This document shows, one piece after another, positions 7,564 to 14,944 of a stretch of 35,354 nt of DNA (its first letter is position 1; each line of letters opens with the position of its first letter). This DNA comes from Thiobacillus sp. 63-78 (GTDB lineage: Bacteria > Pseudomonadota > Gammaproteobacteria > Burkholderiales > Thiobacillaceae). A program made the position numbers and the translations under genes. Below the pieces are notes generated by a model. The model did not search any database and was not told the DNA's origin. It saw nothing but the letters and a program-made list of their open reading frames with translations. The stretch covers positions 1 to 35,354 of the forward strand of contig MKWM01000011.1 of NCBI GenBank assembly GCA_001899765.1, read 5' to 3'.

Positions 7564-9205
7564 GCCCGCGCCGCCGGCGGATGTCGGCGATCAACCCCTG
7601 TGTCGAGGCGTCGTGTTCGCCGACCGCGCGCACCGAACTCAGCGCGGCGCGAATCGGTGGCGCCAGTTGTTTGCCGAGTTCGACTCCCCATTGATCGAAG
7701 CTGTTGATTTGCCAGATGGCTCCCTGAACGAACACCTTGTGTTCGTAGAGCGCGATCAGCATGCCCAGTGTGTGCGGGTCGAGTTTCTGGTAGAGCAGGG
7801 TGTTGCTGGGGCGGTTGCCGGGAAAAACCTTGTGCGGCGCGAGGGCGCGTGCGTTTTTCCGGCTCATGCCCTGGGCGATCAGCTCGGCCTCGATCACCGC
7901 GCGCGATTTGCCTTTCAGCAGGGCCTCGGTCTGCGCCAGGCAGTTGGCCAGCAGCCATTCGTGCTGATCGGCCAGTGGCGTGGCGTTGACCGCCGCCATC
8001 AGGAAGTCGGTCGGGATCAGGCGCGTGCCCTGATGGATCAGTTCGAAGAAAGCGTGCTGGCCGTTGGTGCCGGGCGCGCCCCACACGATCGGGCCGGTGT
8101 TGTAGTTGACCCGGCGATTCGCACGGCTGACGTTCTTGCCGTTCGATTCCATGTCGAGCTGCTGCAGGAACGGCACCAGGAGGTGCAAGCGCTGATCGTA
8201 GGGGAAGATGCCGTAGGTGTCGGTGCCCCAGAAGTTGGCGTACCAGATGCCGAGCATGCCGAGAATCACCGGCATGTTGGCCTCCGGCGGCGCCTCCTTG
8301 AAGTGGACGTCCATCGCATGTGCGCCCGCGAGCAGGGCCTGGAAATTACCCCATCCGATCTGCAGCGCGATCGACAGACCGATCGCCGACCACAGCGAAT
8401 AGCGGCCGCCGACCCAGTCCCAGAAGATGAACATGTTGTCGGGATCGATGCCGAAGGCTTCAACGGCCTGCGCGTTGGTCGACAGGGCAACGAAATGCCG
8501 CGCGATCGCGGCCGGCGCGCGCAGTGCAGCGAGTAGCCAGGCCTTGGCCGAATTGGCATTGGCCAGGGTTTCAAGGGTGGTGAAGGTTTTCGAGGCGACG
8601 ACGAACAGCGTGGTTTCGGGATCGAGCAGCTTCAGTGTGCCGGCCAGATGGGCCGGGTCGAGATTGGAGACGAAATGCACCCGCACGTTCTCCACGGCGT
8701 AATGATCGAGTGCGTGACATACCATGGCCGGCCCGAGGTCGGAGCCGCCGATGCCGATGTTCACCACGTCGCGGATCGGCTTGCCGGTGTGACCGCGCCA
8801 GTTGCCGTTGTGGATCGACTCGACAAAATTCTGCATGCGGCGAAGCACTGCCGCAACTTCGTGCTCGACGTGTATGCCCTCCACCACCAGCGGTGGGCGC
8901 ACCGGGGCGCGCAGAGCGGTATGCAGTACGGCGCGGTGTTCGGTGAAATTGATGCGTTCGCCACTGAACATGGCGGTTCGCAGGCCTTCCAGATCGGATT
9001 CGCGGGCAAGCTGCATCAGCAGGCCCAGGGTGTCGGAGGTGACGCGATTTTTTGAATAGTCGAGCAGCAGGTTGCCGCAGCGCAGCGAGAGCTGGTCGAA
9101 ACGACTGGCGTCTTCACGGAAGGCGGCGCGCATGTCGAAGCTTCGCATGGCCTTGAAGTGCTGTTCCAGGGCTTTCCAGGCGGACAGGGTTTTGAGCGGT
9201 TTCAT
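7553..9205 (-). CDS. pgi: Glucose-6-phosphate isomerase
   Basis: A 550-residue enzyme, the normal length, interconverting glucose 6-phosphate and fructose 6-phosphate in glycolysis and gluconeogenesis in the cytoplasm. The sugar-phosphate loop is NIGIGGSDLGPAMV. The two PROSITE-type signatures are visible: VGGRYSLWSAIGL and the C-terminal GQHAFFELIHQGT, which holds the catalytic His. The open frame reaches 9337, but bacterial Pgi proteins begin shortly before the 'W..L..H' segment, so I use the ATG at 9205 (MKPLKTLSAWKALEQHF); the ATG at 9211 is equally possible. The gene overlaps the convergent DUF4139 gene by 11 bases. The identification is secure. Confidence 0.96.
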   Translation of the reverse strand: MKPLKTLSAWKALEQHFKAMRSFDMRAAFREDASRFDQLSLRCGNLLLDYSKNRVTSDTLGLLMQLARESDLEGLRTAMFSGERINFTEHRAVLHTALRAPVRPPLVVEGIHVEHEVAAVLRRMQNFVESIHNGNWRGHTGKPIRDVVNIGIGGSDLGPAMVCHALDHYAVENVRVHFVSNLDPAHLAGTLKLLDPETTLFVVASKTFTTLETLANANSAKAWLLAALRAPAAIARHFVALSTNAQAVEAFGIDPDNMFIFWDWVGGRYSLWSAIGLSIALQIGWGNFQALLAGAHAMDVHFKEAPPEANMPVILGMLGIWYANFWGTDTYGIFPYDQRLHLLVPFLQQLDMESNGKNVSRANRRVNYNTGPIVWGAPGTNGQHAFFELIHQGTRLIPTDFLMAAVNATPLADQHEWLLANCLAQTEALLKGKSRAVIEAELIAQGMSRKNARALAPHKVFPGNRPSNTLLYQKLDPHTLGMLIALYEHKVFVQGAIWQINSFDQWGVELGKQLAPPIRAALSSVRAVGEHDASTQGLIADIRRRRGLST

Positions 9206-9314
9206 GAGCATGCGATGTGGAGGGCGGACTTCGAAGGTATCATATGCAGGCGATACGTTTAGCGGGTTTGGCGCGGACGTGACGCCTTGTTCGATTAAAG
9301 ATGGATGAAACAGC

Positions 9315-9800
9315 ATGCTTACCGCGATACAAAACACGCTTGTCTACATTACCTATTCCATTCTTGATTCGCGCGGCATGGTCGTCGAGCAGCATGACAT
9401 CCCGGTGGGGTATGTGCAGGGCGCCAACAGCGGCATCCTGCCCGCCATCGAATCGGCTGTGGCAGGCCGCGCGGTAGGCGATCGCATCGAAATCACCCTG
9501 TCCCCCGAAGAAGGGTACGGGCTGCGTGACGAGAGCCTGGTGTTCGTGGACGACCTTGAAAACGTGCCGCCGGAGTTCCGTCGCGTCGGAGCTGAAGTCC
9601 TGTTCGAGAACGCGTCGGGCGAGACCAAGGTCTTTTACGTCACGGCGATCGAAGACGGAAAGCTTACGCTGGACGGCAACCCCTCGCTGGCCGGGCAAAG
9701 CGTGACCTGTCTGGTGAACGTGATGGATATTCGTGAGGCCACGCCGGAGGAAATCAGCAATGGCCGCCCGCTCGACGCGCAGGCGGGAACGGTTCACTGA
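9315..9800 (+). CDS. SlyD-type FKBP peptidyl-prolyl isomerase
   Basis: A 161-residue cytoplasmic FKBP of the SlyD/SlpA group, which isomerises Xaa-Pro bonds and acts as a chaperone. The split FKBP domain is clear: an N-terminal strand (LVYITYSILDSRG), the loop VGYVQGANSGILPAIESAVAGRAVGD, the EEGYG turn, then the insert-in-flap chaperone segment (about 75-130), and a closing strand LVNVMDIREAT. The His/Cys-rich metal-binding tail of E. coli SlyD is missing, so nickel delivery is unlikely. It is divergent from pgi with a 109-base gap and ends in a strong terminator. Whether it is closer to SlyD or SlpA I cannot decide by eye. Confidence 0.88.
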   Translation: MLTAIQNTLVYITYSILDSRGMVVEQHDIPVGYVQGANSGILPAIESAVAGRAVGDRIEITLSPEEGYGLRDESLVFVDDLENVPPEFRRVGAEVLFENASGETKVFYVTAIEDGKLTLDGNPSLAGQSVTCLVNVMDIREATPEEISNGRPLDAQAGTVH

Positions 9801-9802
9801 CG

Positions 9803-9833
9803 CAAAAAAGCCGGGAAGCTCCCGGCTTTTTTT
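9803..9833. terminator. Bidirectional terminator between the FKBP and SCP2-like genes
   Basis: GCCGGGA and TCCCGGC form a 7-bp GC-rich stem, flanked by an A run on the left and a T run on the right. It works on both strands and serves both convergent genes. Confidence 0.88.
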
Positions 9834-9839
9834 GCGGCG

Positions 9840-10358
9840 TCAACCGTTCACTTGGTGGGGGCAGGCCTTGTCGCCCGGGACTTTGCCCGGCAGGAGCAGG
9901 AAGTGCTCGAACGGGCCCATCACGCTCATGGCTTCCATTTTCGGGCCGGTGAACTTGAGGCGGCCGAACATCATGGCCTTCATCGGGCCGTATTCACCCG
10001 CACCCATTTCGTCCCAGCGATCGGTGGTGGCATGCATCGTGTAGTCGACCGCATAGTCCATCTTGGAGCTTTGCACCGCGCCGCCGTAGACGCAGATGGC
10101 CTTGCCGTCCTTGTCCTGGATCTTCAGTTCGGTCTGCGTCGCCTCGCCACAGTCGGTGCGGTACAGGTGAATGATCTTGTAGCCGCGTCCCGCGTTGTTC
10201 TTGATCCATTTCGTACCCAGGTCGTTGGTCAGGACGGGATCCTTATTGAAGGCGTCGCAGGCCTGAGCGGTCCACTCGACGGACATCATGGGGGGGGCGG
10301 CGTGTGCGGCGGTGGCGAATGCCGCCATCGCAGCCAGTGCGATTGCAGTGTATTTCAT
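9840..10358 (-). CDS. Exported SCP2-like (sterol carrier) domain protein
   Basis: A 172-residue protein with a signal peptide (MKYTAIALAAMAAFATAAHA). The ATG at 10358 is preceded by a strong AGGAGGAG; the frame is open to 10481 but without this feature. The mature part is about 150 residues. Its C-terminal half (PMKAMMFGRLKFTGPKMEAM, then PFEHFLLLPGKVPGD) fits the 'G.lk..Gd...a' pattern of SCP2 lipid-binding folds. SCP2 domains bind lipids in a hydrophobic tunnel; an exported form would act in the periplasm. Cysteines near residues 34, 70, 87 and 167 could form disulfides. It follows the Mla-like operon on the same strand but probably has its own promoter. The family call is moderate. Confidence 0.6.
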   Translation of the reverse strand: MKYTAIALAAMAAFATAAHAAPPMMSVEWTAQACDAFNKDPVLTNDLGTKWIKNNAGRGYKIIHLYRTDCGEATQTELKIQDKDGKAICVYGGAVQSSKMDYAVDYTMHATTDRWDEMGAGEYGPMKAMMFGRLKFTGPKMEAMSVMGPFEHFLLLPGKVPGDKACPHQVNG

Positions 10359-10424
10359 GGTTGACTCCTCCTGTTGACTATTTGGAATTACAGCCTGCCT
10401 CTGTTTACTGCTTGGTATTTTTTT

Positions 10425-10467
10425 ACAGGGAATAATGATTCCCTGTGGGCGCACGGTAATCATCGTG
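10425..10467 (-). promoter_or_regulatory. Two palindromes upstream of the SCP2-like gene
   Basis: ACAGGGAAT-AATG-ATTCCCTGT (10425-10446) is a perfect 9-bp inverted repeat, followed closely by GCACG-N8-CGTGC (10450-10467). They lie 67-109 bases upstream of the start codon. The first is followed by an A run rather than a T run on the minus strand, so it is not a terminator. Repressor or activator operators are plausible. Confidence 0.4.
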
Positions 10468-10521
10468 CACGGGCTTGTCAATGAGGCATGAGGGATTTTT
10501 TAAGGTCTCCGCGCCGAAATC

Positions 10522-10540
10522 CGGACGGGATGCCCGTCCG
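10522..10540 (-). terminator. Hairpin at the end of the Mla-like operon
   Basis: CGGACGGG-ATG-CCCGTCCG is a perfect 8-bp stem with a 3-base loop, 36 bases after the stop codon of the lipoprotein gene. No proper T tract follows, so termination would be weak or Rho-assisted. Confidence 0.45.
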
Positions 10541-10575
10541 CTCGCCGCCGGATGGCAGTGAGCAAGTCGGGCAGC

Positions 10576-11250
10576 CTATCTGGGAGGCGGAAAGAAACTT
10601 GTTTCCACCAGCCGGATACGCTGGTCGAGCCACGCCTGTTCGGCGCGATCCCCCCGAGCAACGGCCTGTTCCCGCTGGAGTTTCAGGAAAGTCAGCAGTG
10701 GCTGGCGCCATCCCTGGGAGGAGGCCGTTTCGGTGGCGATGACCAGTGTGGCGGCATCGGCCTCCTGGCGCATGACCAGCAGGCTGGCATCGAGCAGGCG
10801 CGCCAGCGGATCGGTGATCGTGTCGAGTGTTTCAGAACGCCGGCCGGTCGGGGCACGCAACACGTCCCGATGCTGAGGCGGCAGCAGGGCAGGGTCGAGG
10901 TCTTCCCAGCGCAGGGTGATGAACCGATAGTAGGCCTGATCCGTCGCGCTGGGTGCCATGCGGGCAAGCTCGGCGTACTCCGTGCAGGTATCGTCGATCA
11001 GCATGGCGCGGCGGATGCCGCAGCGTACCAGCCACAAATGAGCCGTCTCGGCCACGCGGCCCGCGCCGCCGGTGGCGGCAACGGCCTGCTGGAAATAACG
11101 CTCGGCCAGCGTGTTTTCGCCGAGCAGGGCGTATTTCTGGTAGCGCGCGACGAGGTCGGCGGAATCGGTCTTCCAGTCGGGCGGCGGCGGCCCTCCGCTG
11201 CCACAGGCGGCGAGCAGAAGCAGAGCGGCCAGGGCACGCAGCGATTTCAT
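10576..11250 (-). CDS. Lipoprotein of the Mla-like operon, unknown family
   Basis: A 224-residue lipoprotein. The signal peptide ends in a lipobox LLAAC with Cys16 as the lipidated residue, followed by GSGGPPPP. The mature part is mainly alpha-helical and Ala/Leu/Arg-rich (ADLVARYQKYALLGENTLAE, HLWLVRCGIRRAML), somewhat like tetratricopeptide-type helical hairpins, but I recognise no family. It does not look like the PqiC/DUF330 auxiliary lipoprotein or MlaA. Its ATG overlaps the stop codon of the MCE gene by four bases, so it is translationally coupled to that operon. An envelope role in lipid transfer is inferred from this context only. The open frame continues upstream inside the MCE gene, but the lipoprotein signal fixes the start. 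Confidence 0.75.
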   Translation of the reverse strand: MKSLRALAALLLLAACGSGGPPPPDWKTDSADLVARYQKYALLGENTLAERYFQQAVAATGGAGRVAETAHLWLVRCGIRRAMLIDDTCTEYAELARMAPSATDQAYYRFITLRWEDLDPALLPPQHRDVLRAPTGRRSETLDTITDPLARLLDASLLVMRQEADAATLVIATETASSQGWRQPLLTFLKLQREQAVARGDRAEQAWLDQRIRLVETSFFPPPR

Positions 11251-12173
11251 GGCAGCTTCACCTCGGGCTCGCGGGCGAATGGCCATTTCCTGTTGATTTC
11301 GTTGATCAGATCGTTGGCCTTGCGCACGGCATCGTCGATCTCGGTACGCAGTTGGGCGATATCCTGCGTACCGTCCTTGATGTTGGCGGAAATCTCCACG
11401 GTATTCGCCATCACGGCGTCGGCCTTCTTCAGGCTCGACTGCGCATCGTTCAGCATCAGCCGGACCTGCGCCAGCGAGGCTTTCGTCTGCTCGGCCATGC
11501 CGTCCCGGGCAAACAGCCATTGATCGGTCTTCGCGGTCATGGCGTCGAGCCGGGTAATGAGCGCACGGGTCTTGTCCAGCGAGTCGGTCACCGCGCGTGC
11601 TTTTTCCGGACTGCCGAGCACGCCTTCGAGCACCCCGTATTCACCGGTCATGCGTCCGGTCACCGTCTTCACGTTGGCCAGCGTGGCGTTGATCTCGCCA
11701 TCCTTGCGGGTGAGGTGTTCCACATTGGCGAGGATCGCCTTGACCCGTTCGACCAGCGCGGGGATTTCCTTGCTGATGTCGGACGTGAGCAGCAGCATGG
11801 TGGCGTTGTCGGGCAACGCAGGGGCCTGGAGATCGGGTGAATCGACCCGGATCTTGGCGCCGCCGACGATGGGTTTGTCGAGGATGAAGCTGCTGTTTTC
11901 CTTCAGCCATCTGGCATTGCGGTCGAGGAACTCGGCATGGATGATGATGCCGCCGTTTTCATTCAGGCCGAGCGTGGTGACACGGCCGATCTCGATGCCG
12001 GAGAACACCACCGGCACACCGGGCGCCACGCCGTCGGCACTGGCGGCGGCCAGTTGCAGATGGAAGGTCTTGTCGAAGAAGCCGCGCGCATGCAGCAGAT
12101 AAACCATGAAAATCCCGACCAGCAGCAGCGACGCAGCGGCGAACAGCCCGACCTTGAAATGCAGTGTGTTCAT
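11247..12173 (-). CDS. MlaD family (MCE domain) lipid transport protein
   Basis: A 308-residue single-pass inner-membrane protein. Residues about 7-29 (VGLFAAASLLLVGIFMVYLLHA) form the membrane anchor. One MCE domain spans about 35-117, with the hallmark ADGVAPGVPVVFSGIEIGRVTTLGL. A long C-terminal coiled region of heptad-like helices follows (about 135-300). Such proteins form hexameric rings that carry phospholipids across the periplasm with an MlaE permease and an MlaF ATPase. It starts with ATGA overlapping the stop codon of the ATPase-like gene and its own stop overlaps the lipoprotein gene. The start is fixed by the membrane anchor. The substrate and direction of transport cannot be read from sequence. 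Confidence 0.88.
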   Translation of the reverse strand: MNTLHFKVGLFAAASLLLVGIFMVYLLHARGFFDKTFHLQLAAASADGVAPGVPVVFSGIEIGRVTTLGLNENGGIIIHAEFLDRNARWLKENSSFILDKPIVGGAKIRVDSPDLQAPALPDNATMLLLTSDISKEIPALVERVKAILANVEHLTRKDGEINATLANVKTVTGRMTGEYGVLEGVLGSPEKARAVTDSLDKTRALITRLDAMTAKTDQWLFARDGMAEQTKASLAQVRLMLNDAQSSLKKADAVMANTVEISANIKDGTQDIAQLRTEIDDAVRKANDLINEINRKWPFAREPEVKLP

Positions 12174-12577
12174 GCTCGATAAAGTGCCTGGTTCCAGCCG
12201 AAGTCGAAAATCTCCCAGGTGCCGGTCATCTCCGCCCGCTCCGCCAGTTGCCGGATGAAGGCCGGATAGGGCACATCGTAAAGCATGGCGCCGGGGTGGT
12301 CGATGACCAGGCGCGGACGCCTGAGGATAAGCGCGCGCGCCAGTTTGGTGGCGAAGCGCTGCGCCGGGGTCATGTCGGGGTCGCGCAGCGGGGCGAGGTC
12401 GGCGTATCCCAGCCGCTCGAGCATGGCCTGTGCCAGCCGGACCGATTCGGCCGCGCTGCAATGGCGCTGGTAGAGCGGGATCAGCGCGATGTTGTCGAGC
12501 GCCGACAGATTCGCCCGCAGCGGCAGGTCGGGCGCGACGCGCGCCACGTCGTCCGGAAGCGCCGCCACGGCGGCCAT
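12170..12577 (-). CDS. Degenerate MlaF-like ABC protein lacking the P-loop
   Basis: About 135 residues, half of a normal MlaF (about 270). What remains aligns with the second half of an ABC ATPase: LRANLSALDNIALIPL resembles the 'L..nltv.eNva.pL' segment after the Q-loop, MTPAQRFATKLARALILRRP stands where the LSGGQ signature and 'rvalARAl...P' should be, and RLVIDHPGAML stands at Walker B with His in place of the catalytic Glu. No Walker A is present in this or the overlapping frame; the preceding DNA encodes the permease. No ATG, GTG or TTG lies in frame further up, short of the permease overlap, so I use the ATG at 12577. Its end overlaps mlaD by four bases. It may be a structural pseudo-ATPase or a decayed gene. 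Confidence 0.65.
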   Translation of the reverse strand: MAAVAALPDDVARVAPDLPLRANLSALDNIALIPLYQRHCSAAESVRLAQAMLERLGYADLAPLRDPDMTPAQRFATKLARALILRRPRLVIDHPGAMLYDVPYPAFIRQLAERAEMTGTWEIFDFGWNQALYRA

Positions 12578-12603
12578 CAGGCTGGCGCGGTCGTCGAACG
12601 CGG

Positions 12604-13398
12604 TCAGATGTATTTGAGCGCTAATGACACCACCTCGATCGCCACGATGGCGAAAAACACCCGCATCATGCCGCGCAGCACCGAGACCGGCACCATGAAG
12701 AGCTTCTTCGGCGTCTCCAGCCCGGCGGTGACCGGGATCAGGGTGACCGCCAGTCCGAACAGCGCGCACTTGACGATCAGGCCTGCCATGATCCTGAAAT
12801 CGAAGATTTTTGCGATGGTCCGGGTATAGGGTTCGAAACCGGCGGCGTTCATGCCGTAGATGGCGAGGTAGCCCATCAGGATGGCGAGCAGGCCGGCCAG
12901 ACCGGCCAGGGTGACGACCGATACGACCCCGCCGATCAGCCGCGGCAGGAACTCGAACTGCATCGGCGGAACCTTGCAATGCGCCAGCGCATCCAACTCG
13001 TTGTTGACCCGCATCAGTGCGACTTCGGTGTTGATGGCGCTGCCCGAGCGCAAGGCCACGAACAACGCGGTCAGGAAGGGCAGCAGTTCCAGCACCAGGA
13101 CGCGGATGGTCATCTCGCTGGCGAATTCGGTGAGGCCGAAGTCGCGCGCGGTGGAGAGGATGATGGTGATGAAGAGCCACGAAATCACCATCGCGTAGCC
13201 GAGGAAGACATGCAGGATCTGCACCGCGGTGAAGTACACCTGCTTCACCACGACGTCGAAGGTGGCGCGGTTCCAGGTGGCGGGTTCCAGCAGCAGCAGG
13301 CTGGCCTGGACCAGAAACGCGAACATGCCATAGCCGACGGTGAACCAGCCGACGACCTTGGCGCCGAGGGATTCGATGGAGGCCGCGAGAAAATTCAT
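12604..13398 (-). CDS. MlaE family ABC transporter permease
   Basis: A 264-residue inner-membrane permease of the MlaE/DUF140 family, of normal length. It has an N-terminal amphipathic region, about five or six hydrophobic helices, and the family's conserved patch (LLPFLTALFVALRSGSAINTEVALMRVNNELDAL), the counterpart of 'r.g.ai.aElg.M....idAL'. With MlaF and MlaD proteins it moves lipids between inner membrane and periplasm. It is the first gene of the operon and is followed by the ATPase-like gene after 26 bases. The strand divides here: the SH3 gene starts 83 bases away in the other direction, so both promoters share this gap. Confidence 0.9.
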   Translation of the reverse strand: MNFLAASIESLGAKVVGWFTVGYGMFAFLVQASLLLLEPATWNRATFDVVVKQVYFTAVQILHVFLGYAMVISWLFITIILSTARDFGLTEFASEMTIRVLVLELLPFLTALFVALRSGSAINTEVALMRVNNELDALAHCKVPPMQFEFLPRLIGGVVSVVTLAGLAGLLAILMGYLAIYGMNAAGFEPYTRTIAKIFDFRIMAGLIVKCALFGLAVTLIPVTAGLETPKKLFMVPVSVLRGMMRVFFAIVAIEVVSLALKYI

Positions 13399-13426
13399 CG
13401 CGGCATCTTAACGCCATTGCCGGCGC

Positions 13427-13455
13427 TTGCACCATCGGATGGCAGGCCCTACAGT
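13427..13455 (+). promoter_or_regulatory. Candidate promoter of the SH3-protease-cyclase operon
   Basis: TTGCAC (13427-13432) and TACAGT (13450-13455) are separated by 17 bases, upstream of the SH3 gene and its GGAG ribosome site. The boxes match the sigma-70 consensus only partly. Confidence 0.35.
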
Positions 13456-13481
13456 TTCGCTTCAGACGGAGAAGACACACC

Positions 13482-14012
13482 ATGAAGAGATTCCTGATTC
13501 CGGCAGGTGCGCTGGCGCTGTGTGCGGTGGCCGCATCGGCGCTCGCCGCGCCCGGCACGGTCCTGCGCAACGACAAGCTGTATAGCCAGCCGAACGCATC
13601 GTCCAGCGTGGCGGCGAGCGTGCCCAAGGGGGCCAGCGTCGATATTCTTGCCAAACAGGGAGGCTGGCTGCGCGTCACCTCCGGCAAGTCGACCGGCTGG
13701 ATCCGGCTGCTCTCGGTGCGGGCCGGGGCGGGCGGACTGGGCGGTGCGGGGCTGGGCGACGTGGTGGGTGCGGCCACGACCCGATCCGATCCCAGCCGCG
13801 TGGTGGCGGTGGCGGGCTTGCGCGGTCTGAACGACGAAGACCTGAAACAGGCCCGGTTCAATGGCGAGGAACTGGCCCGGATGAACGCCTGGCAGGCGAC
13901 CCCGGCGCAGGCGCGCAGTTTCGCCGCCCAGTCCGGGTTGACGACGGCCAACGTGGCGGCCCTGCCCGCCCCCCAGTCCAACAGGACGTCGTCGCCGTGG
14001 GAGACCAACTGA
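13482..14012 (+). CDS. Exported bacterial SH3 domain protein
   Basis: A 176-residue protein with a signal peptide (MKRFLIPAGALALCAVAASALA). Residues about 25-80 form a bacterial SH3 (SH3b) domain: TVLRNDKLYSQPNASSSVAASV, then KGASVDILAKQGGWLRV and TGWIRLLSV. Such domains usually bind peptidoglycan peptides or other envelope ligands. A Gly-rich linker follows, then about 60 residues without a domain I know (GLNDEDLKQARFNGEEL). GGAG stands ten bases before the ATG. Its TGA overlaps the ATG of the M48 protease by one base, so the two are coupled. It may target or regulate the protease at the cell wall. Confidence 0.82.
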   Translation: MKRFLIPAGALALCAVAASALAAPGTVLRNDKLYSQPNASSSVAASVPKGASVDILAKQGGWLRVTSGKSTGWIRLLSVRAGAGGLGGAGLGDVVGAATTRSDPSRVVAVAGLRGLNDEDLKQARFNGEELARMNAWQATPAQARSFAAQSGLTTANVAALPAPQSNRTSSPWETN

Positions 14013-14944
14013 TGAAAATCAAATGGATGGTTCTGGCCGTTGTGCTGGTGTCGTTCAGCGGCGTGGCGTCGGGGCTGGATTTCGGCAAGCTGCTCGAAGA
14101 ACGCGTCAAACAGGAACTGAACAAGGACAGGAAAACGCAGCCGGAACAGACCTCGCCTGCGCCTGATGCCGCGCAAAACACGGCCGCGCCTTCGCCGCCG
14201 GCCAAGCAGAAAATCGATGCCCGGCAACTGGGATTTGCGTTGTTCGGCGATTACTCGCCCGAAGAGGAGACGCGCATCGGCAGACAGATCGCGGGCGACC
14301 TGCTGGGTGCCGTGCCGCTGGTTCGCGACGACAAGCTTCAGCGCTACGTCAATCTGGTCGGCAACTGGGTGGCGCTGCAAAGCAGCCGCAAGGACGTCAC
14401 CTGGCGTTTCGGCGTGCTCGATACCGACGACATCAACGCGTTCGCCGCGCCCGGCGGCTATATCTTCGTGACCCGGGGCCTCTACCAGCGCCTGAACAAC
14501 GAAGCCGAACTGGCCGGCGTGCTGGCGCATGAAATCGCGCACGTCACCCTGAAACATCATCTCAAGGTGCTCAAGCAGTCGAGCCTGATCGGTGCGCTGG
14601 GTCAGGCAGCCGGCAACAAGGTGAAGGACAGCGACCAGGTGGTGCAGAACCTGATCGGCAACGGTGCGGAAATCATGGCGCGCGGGCTCGACAAGAACGC
14701 CGAATTCGAGGCCGATCGCGTCGGCATCGTGTTGGCCGCGCGCGCCGGCTACGATCCCTGGGGGCTGCCCGAGGTCTTGCAGGATCTGGCCGGGCTGCCC
14801 GCCAAGGACAGCCGGACCAGCCTGCTGTACAAGACGCATCCGCACCCGGCGGATCGCCTGGCCGAGCTGGGCGAGGCCGTCGGCGGACGCCTCGATGCGG
14901 TGCACGGAAAAGATCTGCCCGGTCGCCTCTACCGTATCCGGTGA
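14012..14944 (+). CDS. M48 family metalloprotease, exported
   Basis: A 310-residue zinc protease. A hydrophobic N-terminus (MKIKWMVLAVVLVSFSGVAS) serves as signal peptide or anchor, followed by a Pro/Ala/Gln-rich linker (about 40-68). The peptidase domain begins near residue 80 (DYSPEEETRIGRQIA, typical of the BepA/LoiP type). It holds the zinc motif HEIAH (173-177) with the third-ligand motif EFEADRVG (231-238), and the DDINAFAAPGGYIFVTRGL substrate strand. Relatives degrade misassembled outer-membrane proteins in the periplasm. There are no TPR repeats, unlike BepA. The start is the ATG overlapping the SH3 stop; its TGA overlaps the GTG of the cyclase gene by four bases. Confidence 0.9.
   Translation: MKIKWMVLAVVLVSFSGVASGLDFGKLLEERVKQELNKDRKTQPEQTSPAPDAAQNTAAPSPPAKQKIDARQLGFALFGDYSPEEETRIGRQIAGDLLGAVPLVRDDKLQRYVNLVGNWVALQSSRKDVTWRFGVLDTDDINAFAAPGGYIFVTRGLYQRLNNEAELAGVLAHEIAHVTLKHHLKVLKQSSLIGALGQAAGNKVKDSDQVVQNLIGNGAEIMARGLDKNAEFEADRVGIVLAARAGYDPWGLPEVLQDLAGLPAKDSRTSLLYKTHPHPADRLAELGEAVGGRLDAVHGKDLPGRLYRIR

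Noticed and set aside
10425-10446. Palindrome as a terminator of the lipoprotein gene
   Set aside because: On the minus strand the stem is followed by A residues, not T residues, and it lies in the promoter region of the next gene.
10478-10711. 77-codon minus-strand frame at the end of the Mla-like operon
   Set aside because: It overlaps the lipoprotein gene in another frame and covers the terminal hairpin. The composition is not protein-like.
12578-14905. Upstream part of a 911-codon minus-strand frame running into the MlaF-like protein
   Set aside because: It is antisense to the M48 and SH3 genes and out of frame with the permease gene. Only the last ~135 codons resemble a protein.
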